From Camarhynchus parvulus (Eukaryota; Chordata; Aves; Passeriformes; Thraupidae): a stretch of DNA of 64,000 nt. Below the pieces are notes generated by a model that saw only the letters and a program-made list of their open reading frames with translations, made no database searches and was not told the DNA's origin. This document shows, piece after piece, positions 62,893-64,000 of this stretch. Position numbers and translations under genes: made by a program. Every line of letters starts with the position of its first letter. Position 1 is the stretch's first letter. The stretch spans positions 11,481,501 through 11,545,500 of the forward strand of contig NC_044581.1 in NCBI RefSeq assembly GCF_901933205.1, given 5' to 3'.

Positions 62893-63249
62893 TTTTTACC
62901 TGTGTCTGTGTCCAAAGGATGGCAGCAGCAGTTTTGAGAAATGTGTGAAGCGTGTGCTCTACTGTCTCTGTATGTAGATGGTTCTGTGATAAGACAATAC
63001 TCATATGCCATTGAAATGAAGAGGAAAGTAATTGTCCTTAAAAGGAGCCAATAGCAGGGTAGAGGTTGTTCCTTGTCTGGATTAAAGACAGGAGCATGTA
63101 ATCTAAAGGTCAGTTCTGATTAGTACAAGGGTTGATTATATGGTTAAATACAGCAAATATGTAGAGTATTTCATAAGGACTTCAGCTCTTGCTTGGCTAT
63201 CAGCTCAGTGGTTCTTTCTCTTTGTTAATAACGTCTGTTTTCATTACAG

Positions 63250-63329
63250 GATTGCCAGAAAATTGGTGGGTATGTGTGCCACCAAGGCAGTCCACAGAGC
63301 CCTGAGATTGCAGCTGTACTTGCAATTTT
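63250..63329 (+). other. Candidate exon, 80 bases, both splice sites present
   Basis: The acceptor CTGTTTTCATTACAG ends at 63249 and the donor GTAAGT begins at 63330. Two frames are open: one reads DCQKIGGYVCHQGSPQSPEI and continues AAVLAI, the other reads IARKLVGMCATKAVHRALRL and continues QLYLQF. The third frame hits a stop. The second frame is part of a larger open frame at 63140-63376 (78 codons) that ignores both splice sites. I recognise no family. Of the short segments listed, this one is the longest with both boundaries. Confidence 0.28.
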
Positions 63330-64000
63330 GTAAGTGTTTGAGAAATGGAGTTTACCTCAGTGGACTTTGCAGGTAACTTGTGTGGGTCTGCAATTCAGAA
63401 TATTCTATGAGTAGGAGATGTAGTTTATATAGTAATATAATTCCTCAGATAGTATCTGTGCATGTGATTTACCTTGTTGGTGCCCTGGGCCCAGGCAGAG
63501 TCCCTAAATAAGTTACTGGGGCTGTGCAGGGTTGTTGTGCGTCACCTGCAGGGATCTCTGTTAAACAGTAGATTCCAAACAGACTGAACAAAACAGGTGC
63601 CTGATACAGCTGAAATAGTTCATAGATAATGCAGATTTTCAAGTGCTAGAGAAATACAGACATTTATATTTTCATTTCTGAGACTACTCTTCAATGCTAC
63701 CCTGAACTTAAAGTTTTTCAAAAGAACAGGAGTGCTGCATATGACTAACCCTTAACTTTATTTCCTTGATGAAATTCTTTGGTAACAGAAGGAATTCATT
63801 CCTGCCTCTTTCTCTCCCTGTGTACTGATACTGGGCTTCATTCCATTCCAGATTATTTCGATTTTTTTAAATTTTTTTAGTGTGTGCTCAGACAAGTTGT
63901 GGGGCTTTTTTTGTTGTTTTCCCTCCTGAGCTCATTTATTTGCTCTTTATTATATTCTTGAGGGGAACATGATCTGAGGTCCATAACAGTGTTTATATAA

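Larger units (their letters stand above)
62481..64000. other. AT-rich sequence with one candidate exon
   Basis: Apart from the 63250-63329 segment and the GGTT repeat nothing is recognised. The window ends in T-rich sequence. Confidence 0.5.

Overview
The window looks like vertebrate nuclear DNA, most likely avian. It is AT-rich, CpG-poor and sparse in repeats. The best lineage evidence is three fragments that read like the 3' region of CR1 LINEs: about 30161-30605 (minus), 34535-34905 (minus, older) and 37022-37107 (plus). The fragments at 30161 and 37022 end in the ATTCT(A/G)TGA-type tail typical of bird CR1. A crocodilian or turtle source cannot be excluded from sequence alone. Nothing looks prokaryotic: there are no operons, ribosome binding sites, rRNA, tRNA, CRISPR or insertion sequences.

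I find no protein-coding gene I can name. All long open frames are below about 170 codons. They lack recognisable domains and behave like chance frames in AT-rich or GC-rich stretches. The window is best read as a gene desert or the inside of very large introns. A handful of short segments have good acceptor and/or donor splice signals and an open frame: 13905-14032, 16600-16654, 40648-40694, 57190-57239 and 63250-63329, all on the plus strand. They are listed as low-confidence candidate exons. They are not known to belong to one transcript.

Layout. 1-26 kb is AT-rich unique sequence with small simple repeats, one G-quadruplex-prone tract (4303-4337), two fragments of what look like very old amniote repeats (8477-8567, 9218-9295), a C-rich tract (14383-14412) and a moderately GC-rich patch (22400-22660). 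26.1-27.66 kb is a GC-rich island holding a 12-copy, 17-bp minisatellite (26768-26968) whose minus strand is a serial G-quadruplex motif. 27.7-40.5 kb is AT-rich and carries the CR1 fragments. 40618-40810 is a small CpG-dense patch with a bounded exon-like segment. 41-64 kb is AT-rich again, with perfect palindromes (41242-41272, 45464-45485), T/G-biased tracts (56750-57060) and homeobox-site-rich stretches that look like conserved enhancers (46660-46760, 49260-50060, 62225-62480).

I see no convincing new biological system. The points most worth checking are the minisatellite/G4 island, the CpG-dense exon-like patch at 40.6 kb, the 41-codon exon-like frame at 13.9 kb and the candidate enhancer block at 49-50 kb.
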